A DNA stretch of 64,000 bases from Desulforapulum autotrophicum HRM2 (GCF_000020365.1 NC_012108.1:868001-932000); one strand, 5' to 3'. Positions 44,917 to 54,325 are shown, counted from the first letter of the stretch. Notes: generated from the letters alone by a model not told the origin. Program-made: numbers and translations.

Positions 44917-44922
44917 TATGGG
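44917..44922. repeat. Target-site duplication, right copy (TATGGG)
   Basis: TATGGG directly outside the right terminal repeat, equal to the left copy at 40323-40328. Confidence 0.85.
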
Positions 44923-45230
44923 TATGGATTAATTTTTGTTCAGAGGGTTGTTTTAATAGATGACGCCATGAAAAGTTGAACGATCTTGTGTTTTAAATGC
45001 TCAGCCGTGGGAAGATCCCCCGGGTTTTGAGTGGCAGTGATGCCACTCTTGAGCAACTAAAAATTTGATAATCGAGTTTCAGGATTAGACTCATACCGCT
45101 TGACAAGTTGTTTACATTATCATTTTTATTGAGTAATAATAGAAAGATAAGTTTCGTGTTAAGTTGTTCCAGAAGATGTTGGAATACCATTTTATTGGAT
45201 AGCAGAAAAGATAAAATGATAGGAGTCAGA
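44923..45230. other. Stretch right of the transposon
   Basis: AT-rich, no gene. A hairpin GAGTGGCA-GTGA-TGCCACTC lies at 45028-45047. TTTGATAATCGAGT at 45064-45077 shares 13 bases with the region near 19892. Confidence 0.35.
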
Positions 45231-45902
45231 ATGAATACATATTACAACTTTTCTCCAAAACTATCAATGTGGTACCATGAAGCAAAGAGAGAGAAAAACT
45301 ATTTCCGGCATTTCCTATCTTGTCTATTGAAGAATCCTATCTGTCAGGATTTTGCCCTATATCCCAAACGCTTCTACAAAGCAATTGAGCAATTTGATCA
45401 TAATAAAACAATCGATTTCTGTTTCATCGGTGGTTTTAAAACTGATGAAAAGACACAAAAAAATAGAAGTTGGATATTAGATTTCATTAAATTCAATTTT
45501 AACGAATCCTCTTATCTTCAATTCACAGATAAGATTACTAAAAAAAACTATCAAAACATGGGAAGTTTTGACTATACTCTTCGTAACGTAGGTTTCGTTC
45601 CTAAAGAACATCCCGTGAAAATTCGAAACTCTTTCGATGACAATTATTTCAGGAAAATGGCTGCGAGTAAATTCACATTGTGTCCTGCAGGAGACAATTT
45701 CTGGAGCATGCGCTTTTATGAAGCGCTCATGTGCAAATCGATCCCAATTGTAAAAGAAAGAAATGAGACGTTTAGATCTAAAGCAGAGTCTGAATTAGAC
45801 TATAAATTCTACTTCTCAAATGAGCAATTTGTATTCAATGAAAACTGGGTAGAACATAATTATAAGCTTTTTTTAAAGTATCATACACTCGAGAATCGCT
45901 GA
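45231..45902 (+). CDS. Exostosin-like glycosyltransferase
   Basis: 223 residues. The C-terminal signature SKFTLCPAGDNFWSMRFYEA followed by LMCKSIPIV is typical of exostosin/GT47-like and related glycosyltransferases. An earlier block has IDFCFIGGFKTDEK. ATAGGAG lies 5 bases before the ATG at 45231, preferred over an ATG at 45216. AT-rich codon use differs from the central genes and matches the next gene, suggesting acquired surface-polysaccharide DNA. Donor and acceptor sugars are unknown. Confidence 0.72.
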   Translation: MNTYYNFSPKLSMWYHEAKREKNYFRHFLSCLLKNPICQDFALYPKRFYKAIEQFDHNKTIDFCFIGGFKTDEKTQKNRSWILDFIKFNFNESSYLQFTDKITKKNYQNMGSFDYTLRNVGFVPKEHPVKIRNSFDDNYFRKMAASKFTLCPAGDNFWSMRFYEALMCKSIPIVKERNETFRSKAESELDYKFYFSNEQFVFNENWVEHNYKLFLKYHTLENR

Positions 45903-45937
45903 ATGCAGCCTATCCCAAATTGAAGAGTACAATCTTA

Positions 45938-46912
45938 TCAAGCTCCATTGAAACTTGTTTGTAAATCACTATTTAACAAGTTTCTAAAATAATCAATCGT
46001 TTTCAGAAGACCTTCTTCCAGGCTAATTTGAGCTTTCCAACCTAGTATTTTTTCAGCCTTAACAATATTTGGACACCTGATCTGCGGATCATCCAGAGGT
46101 AATACTTTGAATACAATACCTGATGTTGATCCGGATAATTTAATTATCAATTCAGCTAATTCTATAATGGTAGTTTCATTATTATTGCCAAGATTGACAG
46201 GTCCGGTAAAGTCATTAGGACTATTCATTAGACTGGTCAATCCTTCTACAAGATCCTCCACATAGCAGAAACTACGGGTATGATTGCCATCTCCAAAAAT
46301 TGTCAGATTATCTTTCTTCAAGGCCTGGATTATGAAATTGCTTACAACTCGCCCATCATCTGGCTGCATAAAAGGACCGTAAGTATTGAATATCCGGGCA
46401 ACTTTTATCTTTAGATTATTCTGTCGGTGATAATCAAAAAAAAGAGTTTCAGCGCACCTTTTCCCTTCATCATAACAGGATCTTATGCCAATTGGATTGA
46501 CTCTACCCCAGTATTCTTCTACCTGGGGATGAATCTCCGGATCCCCATAAACTTCACTTGTAGAAGCCTGAAGTATTTTAATCTTCAGTTTATTAGCAAG
46601 CTCCAACATATTTATTGCACCTGTAACGCAGGTTTTAATTGTTTGAACTGGATCTTCTTGGTAACTTACAGGAGAAGCCGGACAGGCAAGATTATAAATC
46701 TCATCAATATCCAAATCCAATGGAATTGTAACATCATGCCTGATAATCTCAAAGTGAGGATTCTTTAGTAATACATTGATATTATTTATATTACCAGTTA
46801 TGAAATTATCCATGCAGATAACTTCATTATTCATTTCTAATAATTTCATACATAAATGAGAGCCGATAAATCCTGCCCCACCGGTAACAAGTATTTTTTT
46901 TTTCATCTTCAA
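45938..46912 (-). CDS. UDP-glucuronate decarboxylase (UDP-xylose synthase) family
   Basis: 324 residues, extended short-chain dehydrogenase. NAD motif [13 protein letters not shown]. The UXS family blocks are present: [40 protein letters not shown] and [18 protein letters not shown] (catalytic Tyr-x3-Lys). It makes UDP-xylose from UDP-glucuronate for surface glycans. It is convergent with the glycosyltransferase and equally AT-rich, consistent with a small transferred polysaccharide cluster. Confidence 0.9.
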   Translation of the reverse strand: MKMKKKILVTGGAGFIGSHLCMKLLEMNNEVICMDNFITGNINNINVLLKNPHFEIIRHDVTIPLDLDIDEIYNLACPASPVSYQEDPVQTIKTCVTGAINMLELANKLKIKILQASTSEVYGDPEIHPQVEEYWGRVNPIGIRSCYDEGKRCAETLFFDYHRQNNLKIKVARIFNTYGPFMQPDDGRVVSNFIIQALKKDNLTIFGDGNHTRSFCYVEDLVEGLTSLMNSPNDFTGPVNLGNNNETTIIELAELIIKLSGSTSGIVFKVLPLDDPQIRCPNIVKAEKILGWKAQISLEEGLLKTIDYFRNLLNSDLQTSFNGA

Positions 46913-47275
46913 CCTTCATCTTCAAATTTCGTATCCGATCCAAACTTTTGATTATCACTATAATCGAGATCAACCTAAATAACAATTAGCTCATATTATT
47001 TCCCTGTTTATTTGTTCAGATTTATTTAATCTATTAGAATATTAATTGTCAATTAGTAGTTCATGTTCAGAGAGTGATTTTTAAAATATGTTAGTCCCAA
47101 AACAAGCGCGTGTTTAAGAACGATCCTAAAATTGTCTCTTGCCTATTAAAATGTTTTGAGCAATTGATTTCCATCGAAGAATTCATTTTAAAAATACGTA
47201 CCAATCCATCTGTAATTCATTGGTGGATACAATTTTTAGATACTTTCAATATCAATTTCCTTCTCAGTTCTAAAT
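46913..47275. other. AT-rich stretch without a clear gene
   Basis: Open but low-complexity, AT-rich frames only. No convincing gene, RNA or repeat. It leads into a decayed ParB-like gene. Confidence 0.35.
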
Positions 47276-47806
47276 TATCCTTGATGAAGAGATCTATCCG
47301 AGAAAGGGAGTTGATCACAGGCGTGTGGGGATGTTTGCCAAAAATATCCGGGATGGCTTTTTATTTGACCCGGTTGAAATGGAGGCTGTTCTCGACACGC
47401 CAGTTGTCTACCTCCTGTTTGATGGGGCCCACTGATGGAGCGCTTATAAGGCAACGGGGCAGCTGAGGTCGAGGCTATCGTCATAACGCAACTGAACGGG
47501 ACGGATCTACGGTTGTCTGTTGCTGAAAAAGTCATTGGTTCCGCAAAAGCAGACGGAAGATGACGCAAGGGATACTGCCAGACGTGCCTATACCCGAAAT
47601 CCCGATCTCAGCTCTGGCAAAATCGGAAAGGCCATTGGGCGTTCGAAGCAGACTGTGGACACCTATTTGACAGATCTTCGTGCCGCAACCCAACCAGCTG
47701 GACATGAATATTAAGATCTTTCGAATGAATCGCCTTGGTCTCCCCCAGGACCGGATCGCAAAGAGACTGGGACAAACCAGGGATGTGATTCGTGACCATT
47801 TGGGGA
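47270..47806 (+). pseudogene. Decayed ParB-like nuclease/HTH gene
   Basis: Successive pieces in shifting frames read ILDEEIYPRKGVDHRRVGMF then LLFDGAH-stop-WSAYKATG, VEAIVITQLNGTDLRLS, EDDARDTARRAYTRNPDLS then SGKIGKAIGRSKQTVDTYL, and IFRMNRLGLPQDRIAKRLG then QTRDVIRDHLGK. The order ParB-type GAHR-like nuclease core then two helix-turn-helix motifs fits ParB-domain proteins found on mobile DNA. A TGA replaces the expected arginine codon of the GAHR motif, and frameshifts follow. It ends where a fragment of the next gene begins, so it was broken by rearrangement. Confidence 0.62.
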
Positions 47807-47842
47807 AATGTCAGGCTCGGAGGTTTCATGTACTTGTTCATC
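47807..47842 (-). pseudogene. Internal fragment of the NADH-oxidase-like gene
   Basis: 33 bases match the coding sequence around 48481-48514 with one deletion and one mismatch. They are joined to the decayed ParB-like gene on one side and the 87-bp repeat on the other, in the same relative orientation as in the intact gene. Confidence 0.6.
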
Positions 47843-47853
47843 GAATATGACAT

Positions 47854-47940
47854 TCATCATTGGAAATGTGTTTCATCTTAGGATCAAGCCCGGAAAACTG
47901 ATTGGAAACAGGTTGCAAACCTATTTCCATCATTGTGAAT
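47854..47940. repeat. Direct repeat, left copy (87 bp)
   Basis: Matches 49342-49428 in 77 of 87 positions with no gap, in the same orientation. The pair flanks the NADH-oxidase-like gene. Confidence 0.85.
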
Positions 47941-47958
47941 GTGCAAATCATTGAAATC

Positions 47959-49308
47959 TCACATCTTCACGAGCACTTGCTCCGCAGCAATGCTGATCGG
48001 CTCTGCACTCGGCTCCGAAGACAGATCCGGCTGGCCGGCGCACATTATTGAGCAGAGATCGTAAACTGTTTTTCCGCCCAGGATGAGGGCGTTGACGGTG
48101 TCTATCTCTTTTACCGGCGCTTCGGAATCGCTCAGTATCTGGCCACCGAGCAGTTTTTTGCTCTTCCTGTCGAACACGAGTTTTATCGTCCAGGGCTTCA
48201 TCCCTGGCATCATCATGTGCTTGCTCCTTGATTCCACCGTGGCGCACACAGGGTCGTAGCCCTCTTCCCTGGCCCGCGTCTCGGTGAGTCCCGTGAACCC
48301 GATGCTTTTATCGAACAATCTCACTACAGCATTGTCAAGCACCCCCGGGAATGGCACATCATACCCTGCCAGTTTTTTGGCAACGTGGCGCCCTGCGATT
48401 ATGGCGGGGCCGCGAAGTACACCGGGAACGGGCTTTCCGGTAATGAAATGCTTTTTCTCTGCGCAGTCACCCAGGGCAAAAATGTCAGGCTCGGAGGTTT
48501 CCATGTACTCGTTCGTCTTTATACCATAGGCACCCGTTTCCAGCCCTATCTGTTTCGCCAGCTCAAGATTCGCCTTCACCCCGACATTCAGAACGATCAA
48601 ATCCGCCTCCAGCTGCTCATTGTTTTCAAGTACAACCGCAGAAACCGCTTGATCCCGACCGAGAATTTTTGTCACTCTATGTCCCATCTTCATCTTCAGG
48701 CCCTTTTCGGTCAGGTACTCCTGAAGTTTTGTACCGAACTCGGCGTCCAGCATCAGCGGCAGGGGATGCTCCAGCATTTCAACAATGGTTATTTCATAGC
48801 GCTCTGAAGGAGTGATCAGAAGATTGGAGGCAAGCTCCATGGTTATGAATCCCGCCCCGATAAAAATCATTTTCCGGGGTTTTTTCTTTTCCATGAAATC
48901 TAGTATTTTTTCAGCGTCGGACAGGCTCCTAAAGGTGAATACACCGTCCAGATCGCTGCCCTCAATCGGGGGAACCACCGGGGTGGCCCCTGTGGCCATG
49001 ACCAGCTTGTCGTAGGGAATCTCCCGGGCGTTGGAGAGACGCACTTTTTTCTGCTTTGTGTCCACATGTGTTACTTCATCGACTATGACATTGATGCCGG
49101 CGTCGATGAACTTTTTATCCGGATTGACGATGGATTCCCCCGTAACGAGGCCAGACACCACGTACGGTAGCGAACACCGCACGATAAATCGTTTTTCCTT
49201 TCTCACAAGCGTAATGTCGATTTTCGGCATGAGTGCCTTGGCCCGCATGGCGGTCGCGAATCCACCTCCACCGCCTCCGATAATCACCAGCCTTTCTCCA
49301 TTTTTCAT
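47959..49308 (-). CDS. FAD-dependent pyridine nucleotide-disulfide oxidoreductase, NADH oxidase/CoA-disulfide reductase-like
   Basis: 449 residues. FAD motif ERLVIIGGGGGGFATAMRAK, redox cysteine in IVRCSLPYVVSG (about residue 45), NAD motif MIFIGAGFITMELASNLL and the second FAD motif SEPDIFALGDCAE. The single-cysteine layout matches NADH oxidases, CoA-disulfide or polysulfide reductases. It may reduce oxygen, polysulfide or a disulfide. It lies between two 87-bp direct repeats, and part of it is duplicated to the left, so the locus has been rearranged. Confidence 0.86.
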   Translation of the reverse strand: MKNGERLVIIGGGGGGFATAMRAKALMPKIDITLVRKEKRFIVRCSLPYVVSGLVTGESIVNPDKKFIDAGINVIVDEVTHVDTKQKKVRLSNAREIPYDKLVMATGATPVVPPIEGSDLDGVFTFRSLSDAEKILDFMEKKKPRKMIFIGAGFITMELASNLLITPSERYEITIVEMLEHPLPLMLDAEFGTKLQEYLTEKGLKMKMGHRVTKILGRDQAVSAVVLENNEQLEADLIVLNVGVKANLELAKQIGLETGAYGIKTNEYMETSEPDIFALGDCAEKKHFITGKPVPGVLRGPAIIAGRHVAKKLAGYDVPFPGVLDNAVVRLFDKSIGFTGLTETRAREEGYDPVCATVESRSKHMMMPGMKPWTIKLVFDRKSKKLLGGQILSDSEAPVKEIDTVNALILGGKTVYDLCSIMCAGQPDLSSEPSAEPISIAAEQVLVKM

Positions 49309-49341
49309 ATTGTCCTCCTCTTTTATCTATTTTTGACTCAA

Positions 49342-49428
49342 TCATCATTAGAAATGTGATACATCGTAGGATCAAGCCCGGAAAACTGATTGGAGACTGG
49401 TTTCAAACCTATCCCCATCATTATGAAT
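49342..49428. repeat. Direct repeat, right copy (87 bp)
   Basis: Upstream of the oxidoreductase start and overlapping the 3' end of the next gene by about 8 bases. About 88 percent identical to 47854-47940. Confidence 0.85.
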
Positions 49429-49918
49429 TTACAAGCCCCTGAAATACTGTTCTTAAAACCTTCTGGGGAATTTGTCGTTCAAAAAAATCGTCGTAATCGT
49501 CGTAATCGTCCTTATCATCTGTTTTTGTACAATAAGCCGTTTCAGACAGACTATCCTTTTGAGGTCTGACTTTTAAGCTCTCCATGACATCCATTATCCC
49601 GGAGAGTTTTAGATTCCGGTGTTTATCCATCCATGTGTCGCAACTGTCGTGGCTGCCTGTGAACAAAACATAGAAATCCCGTCCATCTTTAACACAGACA
49701 AGCCGAAAACCCTGACCCAGGTCGTACTTTAAACACCTCTTGATCCTGGCATCGCCGTTCCTGGTAAGTTTTCCAGCCCTGACAGGTTTAACTCCCATGA
49801 GCAGGGCATTGATGATAGCATCCGCCTTTTTTGCGGCAAAGGCATTTACATTTTCTAGTTCGTTGGCTTCATCAAGCAGTTTTAAAATCTTTGAATTAAT
49901 ATGGATATAATCAATCAC
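49421..49918 (-). CDS. RelE-like/toxin-family protein (orphan)
   Basis: 165 residues. RIKRCLKYDLGQGFRLVCVK then DGRDFYVLFTGSHDSCDTWM resembles the RelE/HigB-type fold of toxins with its basic core. A low-complexity DDYDDYDD tract near 135-145 comes from a GTCGTAATC-type DNA repeat at about 49487-49512. No antitoxin gene is adjacent. The C-terminal stop overlaps the 87-bp repeat. A nuclease role is only suggested by the fold. Confidence 0.5.
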   Translation of the reverse strand: MIDYIHINSKILKLLDEANELENVNAFAAKKADAIINALLMGVKPVRAGKLTRNGDARIKRCLKYDLGQGFRLVCVKDGRDFYVLFTGSHDSCDTWMDKHRNLKLSGIMDVMESLKVRPQKDSLSETAYCTKTDDKDDYDDYDDFFERQIPQKVLRTVFQGLVNS

Positions 49919-50403
49919 AGATACCTCCCATCATACGAGAAATTCAGCCTATAAGCAGCAGGATCATTTGCTGTTTTTATGCTGCCGGCTCTCAATGCGA
50001 TCTTAGAGACCCAGCAGCCTATCCTCGCTTTCATATAGATTGCTCCTTGTTTTGTTTTATCCACAGAAGTGTCAGGGACTCAGAAATAAATAATTCCTCA
50101 ATATAGCTTTTCTTTCAGCTCGTCTTCTGCGTTGCATCAAAAGGCACATTATCTATACCCGGTACTGGCTTGTTATCGCAAATTGTTAGTTTTTATAAGT
50201 TCTATGAACAGGATAGAAAAATTCGATAATACAACACCCGGCAAAGAAAATGTGCGTGTCTGGACGTTTTGCTGCCGCGGGGAAATCAGGGATTAAAAGT
50301 TAACCCTAAAAGAAGGATGGGGCACGGCTGTTATTCACTCTACTTTCGGAGTAGGCATTATTTAATAGTTTAAAATATAAACACATGAAATTAAGGCGGG
50401 AGT
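49919..50403. other. Intergenic stretch with a dispersed repeat
   Basis: No gene seen. GCGTTGCATCAAAAGGCACAT at 50129-50149 matches 23359-23379 with two differences. The rest is unremarkable. Confidence 0.4.
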
Positions 50404-50997
50404 TTAATTCCAGGAAAGTCTATTGAGGAGTCTGTCAAATATAAACTTAATATTGTTTTTGACAGGACCATAGTTCTTATGGTCCTGCATCATCATAACC
50501 GCACCTTCCCATGAATTCTGAATAAAGGCGGCAAGTTCTTCAGGGTCAACACCAGGATCAATTTCTCCTGCATTCTGAGCTTCCCTTATCATCCTTGCAT
50601 ACAGGGCCTGCCACATATCAAACGCATTACGTATTGCAGCACTCATATCAGGGCTGTGATTCATCACTTCATGGTTCAGTTTTGCAACAAGGCAACCGCT
50701 TCCGCATTCTTTTTCAGGGTAAAAAGAGAGGCATGATACAAAACTATCTTTTAATCGCTCCAATGGCGTTTTTGACCTGTCTTCAAGAAAAAACCGAATG
50801 GTTGCAGCATGTTGACGTGCAAACTCATCTATTACTGCAATCCCGAAATCTTCTTTTGATTTAAAATAATAATAAAAAGACCCCTTGGGTACGCCAACGG
50901 AATCAAGGATCTCTTTAATACCAACAGAATGATAACTTTTTTCCTGCATGGCCTCTATACCGGCCTGAATTAATTTTTGCTTTGTATCTTTTTTCAT
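50404..50997 (-). CDS. TetR/AcrR-family transcriptional regulator
   Basis: 197 residues from the ATG at 50997. N-terminal [23 protein letters not shown] then [11 protein letters not shown]. This subgroup (with long C-terminal ligand domain) often controls a neighbouring nitroreductase or efflux gene. An upstream in-frame start at 51219 is unlikely because it would overlap a nitroreductase stump. The only adjacent divergent remnant is that stump, so its former target may be lost. Confidence 0.84.
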   Translation of the reverse strand: MKKDTKQKLIQAGIEAMQEKSYHSVGIKEILDSVGVPKGSFYYYFKSKEDFGIAVIDEFARQHAATIRFFLEDRSKTPLERLKDSFVSCLSFYPEKECGSGCLVAKLNHEVMNHSPDMSAAIRNAFDMWQALYARMIREAQNAGEIDPGVDPEELAAFIQNSWEGAVMMMQDHKNYGPVKNNIKFIFDRLLNRLSWN

Positions 50998-51036
50998 AAC
51001 CAGAATATTAGACCTGTTGTCTATAAAATTAATTAT

Positions 51037-51234
51037 CAATGCAACGCAGCCCACGCCCTTGGTCTGGGAACAGTCGTTGTGGGCTGGTTTGATCATGATA
51101 AGGCCGCTGACATATTGGGCCTGCCTGGGGGGTATGAACTGGTAAGTCTGATACCTGCAGGTTATCCCGACCAAAAAGGCAGCTCTCCTAAAAGAAGGGA
51201 AATAAAGGATTTCATCCATGAAAATATCTTTTAA
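51037..51234 (+). pseudogene. 3' stump of a nitroreductase gene
   Basis: The frame reads [20 protein letters not shown] then [20 protein letters not shown] and [15 protein letters not shown], which is the conserved C-terminal block of nitroreductase-family flavoenzymes. The N-terminal ~120 residues are missing; the upstream edge merges with the TetR start. About 20 bases further, a 12-residue frame MVKLTNEMTQIS (51253-51291) looks like another truncated start. I infer deletion scars. Confidence 0.6.
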
Positions 51235-51320
51235 AAAAAGAGGACAAAAAACATGGTTAAATTAACTAATGAGATGACGCAAATATCATAGATTGATTCC
51301 CCATGGGCAAGGGCAAAGCA

Positions 51321-51349
51321 AGCCAGGAAGGCCTGGAACCTTCCTGGCT
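51321..51349 (-). terminator. Hairpin terminator after pabBC
   Basis: AGCCAGGAAGG (51321-51331) pairs perfectly with CCTTCCTGGCT (51339-51349). It lies just past the pabBC stop. The T-tract is weak. Confidence 0.6.
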
Positions 51350-51356
51350 GTTGCAT

Positions 51357-53669
51357 TCAGCTTCCATCTTTTATGGTTAAAGGCGGCGATGCCGATACAT
51401 CAAGGTCAAGAACAGTGGTGTTGATTTTTTGACACAGATCAAAAGGTTTTGCCAGCATGGTTCTATCCAGACTGAGTATGGGTACGGCCCCCATCAGTGA
51501 ATTTGTGATAAGGACTTGGTCTGCTGAATAAAGTTCTTTCGGTTTAAGGGGCTTATTTTCAATTTTATAACCCCATTGGGCAAGGAATTCACATACTGCC
51601 GCTTCCATGATCCCCGGCAGCACATGTTTAGAAACAGGTCTTATTACGGCCTTGTCTTTGATCAGTAGAATATTGGCCGTATTTGTTTCAGAAACGGTAT
51701 TATCCGGATTCATGATCAATGCTTCATCGGCCCCTTGGCCCTTGGCCCATTTTCCGGCCAGGAAATAGTATAAATAATTGAGAGTTTTGTAGTCTGCAAG
51801 GGGGGTTAAACGCGGATTCGGATAGGTTAAAAGATGTAATCCCTGTTGGTTCTTTTCTTCCAGGCGGTGGGTGTACGGTCTGGCGGTAACAAGAAGCGTA
51901 TGATTAAATGGGGCTGAATCCCTGTTTCCCTGTGTGGCAAGAATTTTTACGGCGGCTGTTTCTGATGTCAGTTTGTTCTGGACTAATACCTGATTTATAA
52001 TTTTATCCCAGCTGAGATCAGGGGGGGCCTTGCAGAAAAAATGGTTCCAGGTTGTATCAAATCGTTTTAAATGTTCTTTGAGGTGTCGGGGCTTTCCCCT
52101 ATCAACCCTGATGGTTTCAAAAAAACCATAGCCGTACTGAAGTCCCAGGTCGGTAATGGGAACTGTGGCCTGGTCCACGGGTTTTATTGTACCGTTCAGC
52201 CAGACAACCTTTCTATTAACGGTTTTTTCCCCTTTGTCCTGGAAGACCTCCATCAATGTTCGGCCCTTGTGCAGGGTTTCATCAAACTCATTGGAGGGAT
52301 CGGAATCAAATACAATACCCCCGCCTGCAGAAAAGATAATTTTGCCGTTGTATATGGTTAGGGTTCGAATGACGATGGAAAGATCAATGGTGTCATGGAA
52401 GCCTACATACCCTATGGATCCTGTATAAATATGCCGTCTGCCGGGTTCAAGTTCGTCGATGATTTCCATGGACCTGATTTTTGGACAACCGGTAATGGAC
52501 CCTCCTGGAAAAGTGGCGGTAATAAGGTCCACGGAGTCATAATTTTTGTCCAGAATACCTTCAACAACAGATACCAGATGGTAAACATTTTTATAGGCTT
52601 CCAGTCTTTTGTGTTCTGAAACCCTCACTGAACCGCCTTTGCAGACTTTTCCAATATCGTTGCGTAAAAGATCGACAATCATTGAAAGTTCAGCATCATC
52701 TTTTTTGCTTTGAGCTAGTTGTGTTTTGAGTTTTTGATCTTCTGCCCGGGTTTTTCCCCTGGGTTTTGTTCCCTTGATCGGCCGGGTTTCAACGTATTTT
52801 CCGATTCGTTGAACAAACCTTTCAGGAGAAGTTGAAACAATCTGGTGGTCACCGGCATTTATATATGCAAAAAAAGGCGCTGGATTGGCATGGTAAAGGG
52901 TCGCAAAAAGATTGAAGGTGTCGCCTTTGAAATCCATTTCAAAGCGTTGGGACATATTGACCTGATAAACATGGCCGGATGCAATGTACTCCTTGATTTT
53001 AACAAGTGATTCCAGGTAATCTTTCTTTGAAAAGTTGGATTTAAACCCCCTTTGGTCACCACAGAAAGTTCCTTTTTGCGGTGGCTTTGAATCCATAATA
53101 CGTTTAAAAAAATCAAGGTCATCATCCAGGGTGCTTTGACCGGAAAGTATACGTTTAGGGATGCAAAGACGCGTGATGGCGTTTTTTTTGTCATGAACAA
53201 CGATTATCGACGGTGCAAAAAGACGGATATGGGGAAGACCCAGGTCATCTACGGATGTTTTTGGCAGTTTTTCCAGGTGGTCTTTGAGGTCATAGGAAAA
53301 GTATCCAAAAAGTCCGGCTGAAACTGGTTCTGGAAGTTTGGCACTTTTCTGGTACTCTCCAAGGCTGAAAGTATCCAATAACATGCGAAGTGTATCAAAG
53401 GGGTTGTCTTCAAAACAAAGGCGTTGGTCTTTGATTGTAATCTCCATGCTACGGTTCCGGCCCAAAAAACTCAACCATGGTTTTGCGCCGAGTATATGGT
53501 ATCGTGCGCTGTCAAGTTCGCCGCCGCTCAACAAAATGACACTGCCTTCCATGGAGGCAAACCGGGCGGAAAAATCAATGAAAGATTCGGTTAAATGAAT
53601 ATTTTCAATATGAACGCCGTGGATCTGACCGGCCATGTTTTTTATTTTATCCTGCAGCATACTGTTCAC
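51357..53669 (-). CDS. Aminodeoxychorismate synthase component I fused to aminodeoxychorismate lyase
   Basis: 770 residues. The first ~460 are a chorismate-binding domain: GHVYQVNMSQRF, RPIKGTKPRGKT, MIVDLLRNDIGKVC, FPGGSITGCPKIRSMEIIDE. The last ~270 are a class IV aminotransferase-fold lyase: GLQYGYGFFETIRVDRGKPR, EALIMNPDNTVSETNTANIL. Together with the overlapping upstream glutamine amidotransferase it converts chorismate to p-aminobenzoate for folate. PabB-PabC fusions are known in other bacteria. Confidence 0.92.
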   Translation of the reverse strand: MNSMLQDKIKNMAGQIHGVHIENIHLTESFIDFSARFASMEGSVILLSGGELDSARYHILGAKPWLSFLGRNRSMEITIKDQRLCFEDNPFDTLRMLLDTFSLGEYQKSAKLPEPVSAGLFGYFSYDLKDHLEKLPKTSVDDLGLPHIRLFAPSIIVVHDKKNAITRLCIPKRILSGQSTLDDDLDFFKRIMDSKPPQKGTFCGDQRGFKSNFSKKDYLESLVKIKEYIASGHVYQVNMSQRFEMDFKGDTFNLFATLYHANPAPFFAYINAGDHQIVSTSPERFVQRIGKYVETRPIKGTKPRGKTRAEDQKLKTQLAQSKKDDAELSMIVDLLRNDIGKVCKGGSVRVSEHKRLEAYKNVYHLVSVVEGILDKNYDSVDLITATFPGGSITGCPKIRSMEIIDELEPGRRHIYTGSIGYVGFHDTIDLSIVIRTLTIYNGKIIFSAGGGIVFDSDPSNEFDETLHKGRTLMEVFQDKGEKTVNRKVVWLNGTIKPVDQATVPITDLGLQYGYGFFETIRVDRGKPRHLKEHLKRFDTTWNHFFCKAPPDLSWDKIINQVLVQNKLTSETAAVKILATQGNRDSAPFNHTLLVTARPYTHRLEEKNQQGLHLLTYPNPRLTPLADYKTLNYLYYFLAGKWAKGQGADEALIMNPDNTVSETNTANILLIKDKAVIRPVSKHVLPGIMEAAVCEFLAQWGYKIENKPLKPKELYSADQVLITNSLMGAVPILSLDRTMLAKPFDLCQKINTTVLDLDVSASPPLTIKDGS

Positions 53670-54318
53670 GACTCAATGAATTATCAAGAGCTCCCTGTTT
53701 GAGAAAATTTTCTATAAGTAAAAAACCGTTTTCAGTCAGAAAACTTTCTGGATGAAATTGAAGACCGGAAAGGGGCAGATGGGGGTGGGAAATTCCCATG
53801 ATTACGCCGTCTGCACTTTGGGCGGTGATGGTGAGGCTCGTTGGTTCTGGCGGTTTAATCATTAATGAATGGTAACGGGCAGCGACAAAGGGGCAAGGCA
53901 TTCCTTTGAATATACCTTGGTTATTATGATGGACGCTGCTGGTTTTTCCATGCATGGGGATGGGTGCCCGTGGAGTTGTCCCTCCAAAAGCTTCATTGAT
54001 GCATTGCATTCCCAGGCAAACCCCCAGTACAGGAATTTTTTGGTAAAAGGTTTTAATCAGGGGGATTGAAATGCCTGAGTGGGCCGGGTCTTTTGGGCCG
54101 GGACTGATCAGTATATAGTCGGGATCAAATTGTATCGCCCCCTTGATTGAAATTTTATCGCTTCTATGGACCTTAATGGCAAGGTTATAGTGCATAAACA
54201 TCTGGACTAAATTATACGTAAAGGAATCATAGTTATCTATTACCAGTAGTCTGGGTAAAAGTAACCTGGGTTCAGGCATGCATCTTTTTTTGAAAGTAAT
54301 CATTTTTTCCTTCCCCAA
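53647..54318 (-). CDS. pabA: Glutamine amidotransferase subunit (PabA/TrpG family)
   Basis: 223 residues. VIDNYDSFTYNLVQMF start block, the catalytic cysteine in VLGVCLGMQCINEAFGG and histidine/glutamate in FHPESFLTENG are all present. It supplies ammonia to the neighbouring PabB domain; overlap of the two genes by 23 bases supports that pairing. An anthranilate (TrpG) role cannot be excluded because these subunits are interchangeable. Confidence 0.9.
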   Translation of the reverse strand: MGKEKMITFKKRCMPEPRLLLPRLLVIDNYDSFTYNLVQMFMHYNLAIKVHRSDKISIKGAIQFDPDYILISPGPKDPAHSGISIPLIKTFYQKIPVLGVCLGMQCINEAFGGTTPRAPIPMHGKTSSVHHNNQGIFKGMPCPFVAARYHSLMIKPPEPTSLTITAQSADGVIMGISHPHLPLSGLQFHPESFLTENGFLLIENFLKQGALDNSLSREQYAAG

Positions 54319-54325
54319 AAATAAA

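Noticed and set aside
50997-51219. N-terminal extension of the TetR gene to 51219
   Set aside because: It would overlap the nitroreductase stump on the other strand and has no domain; the ATG at 50997 starts directly before the HTH region.
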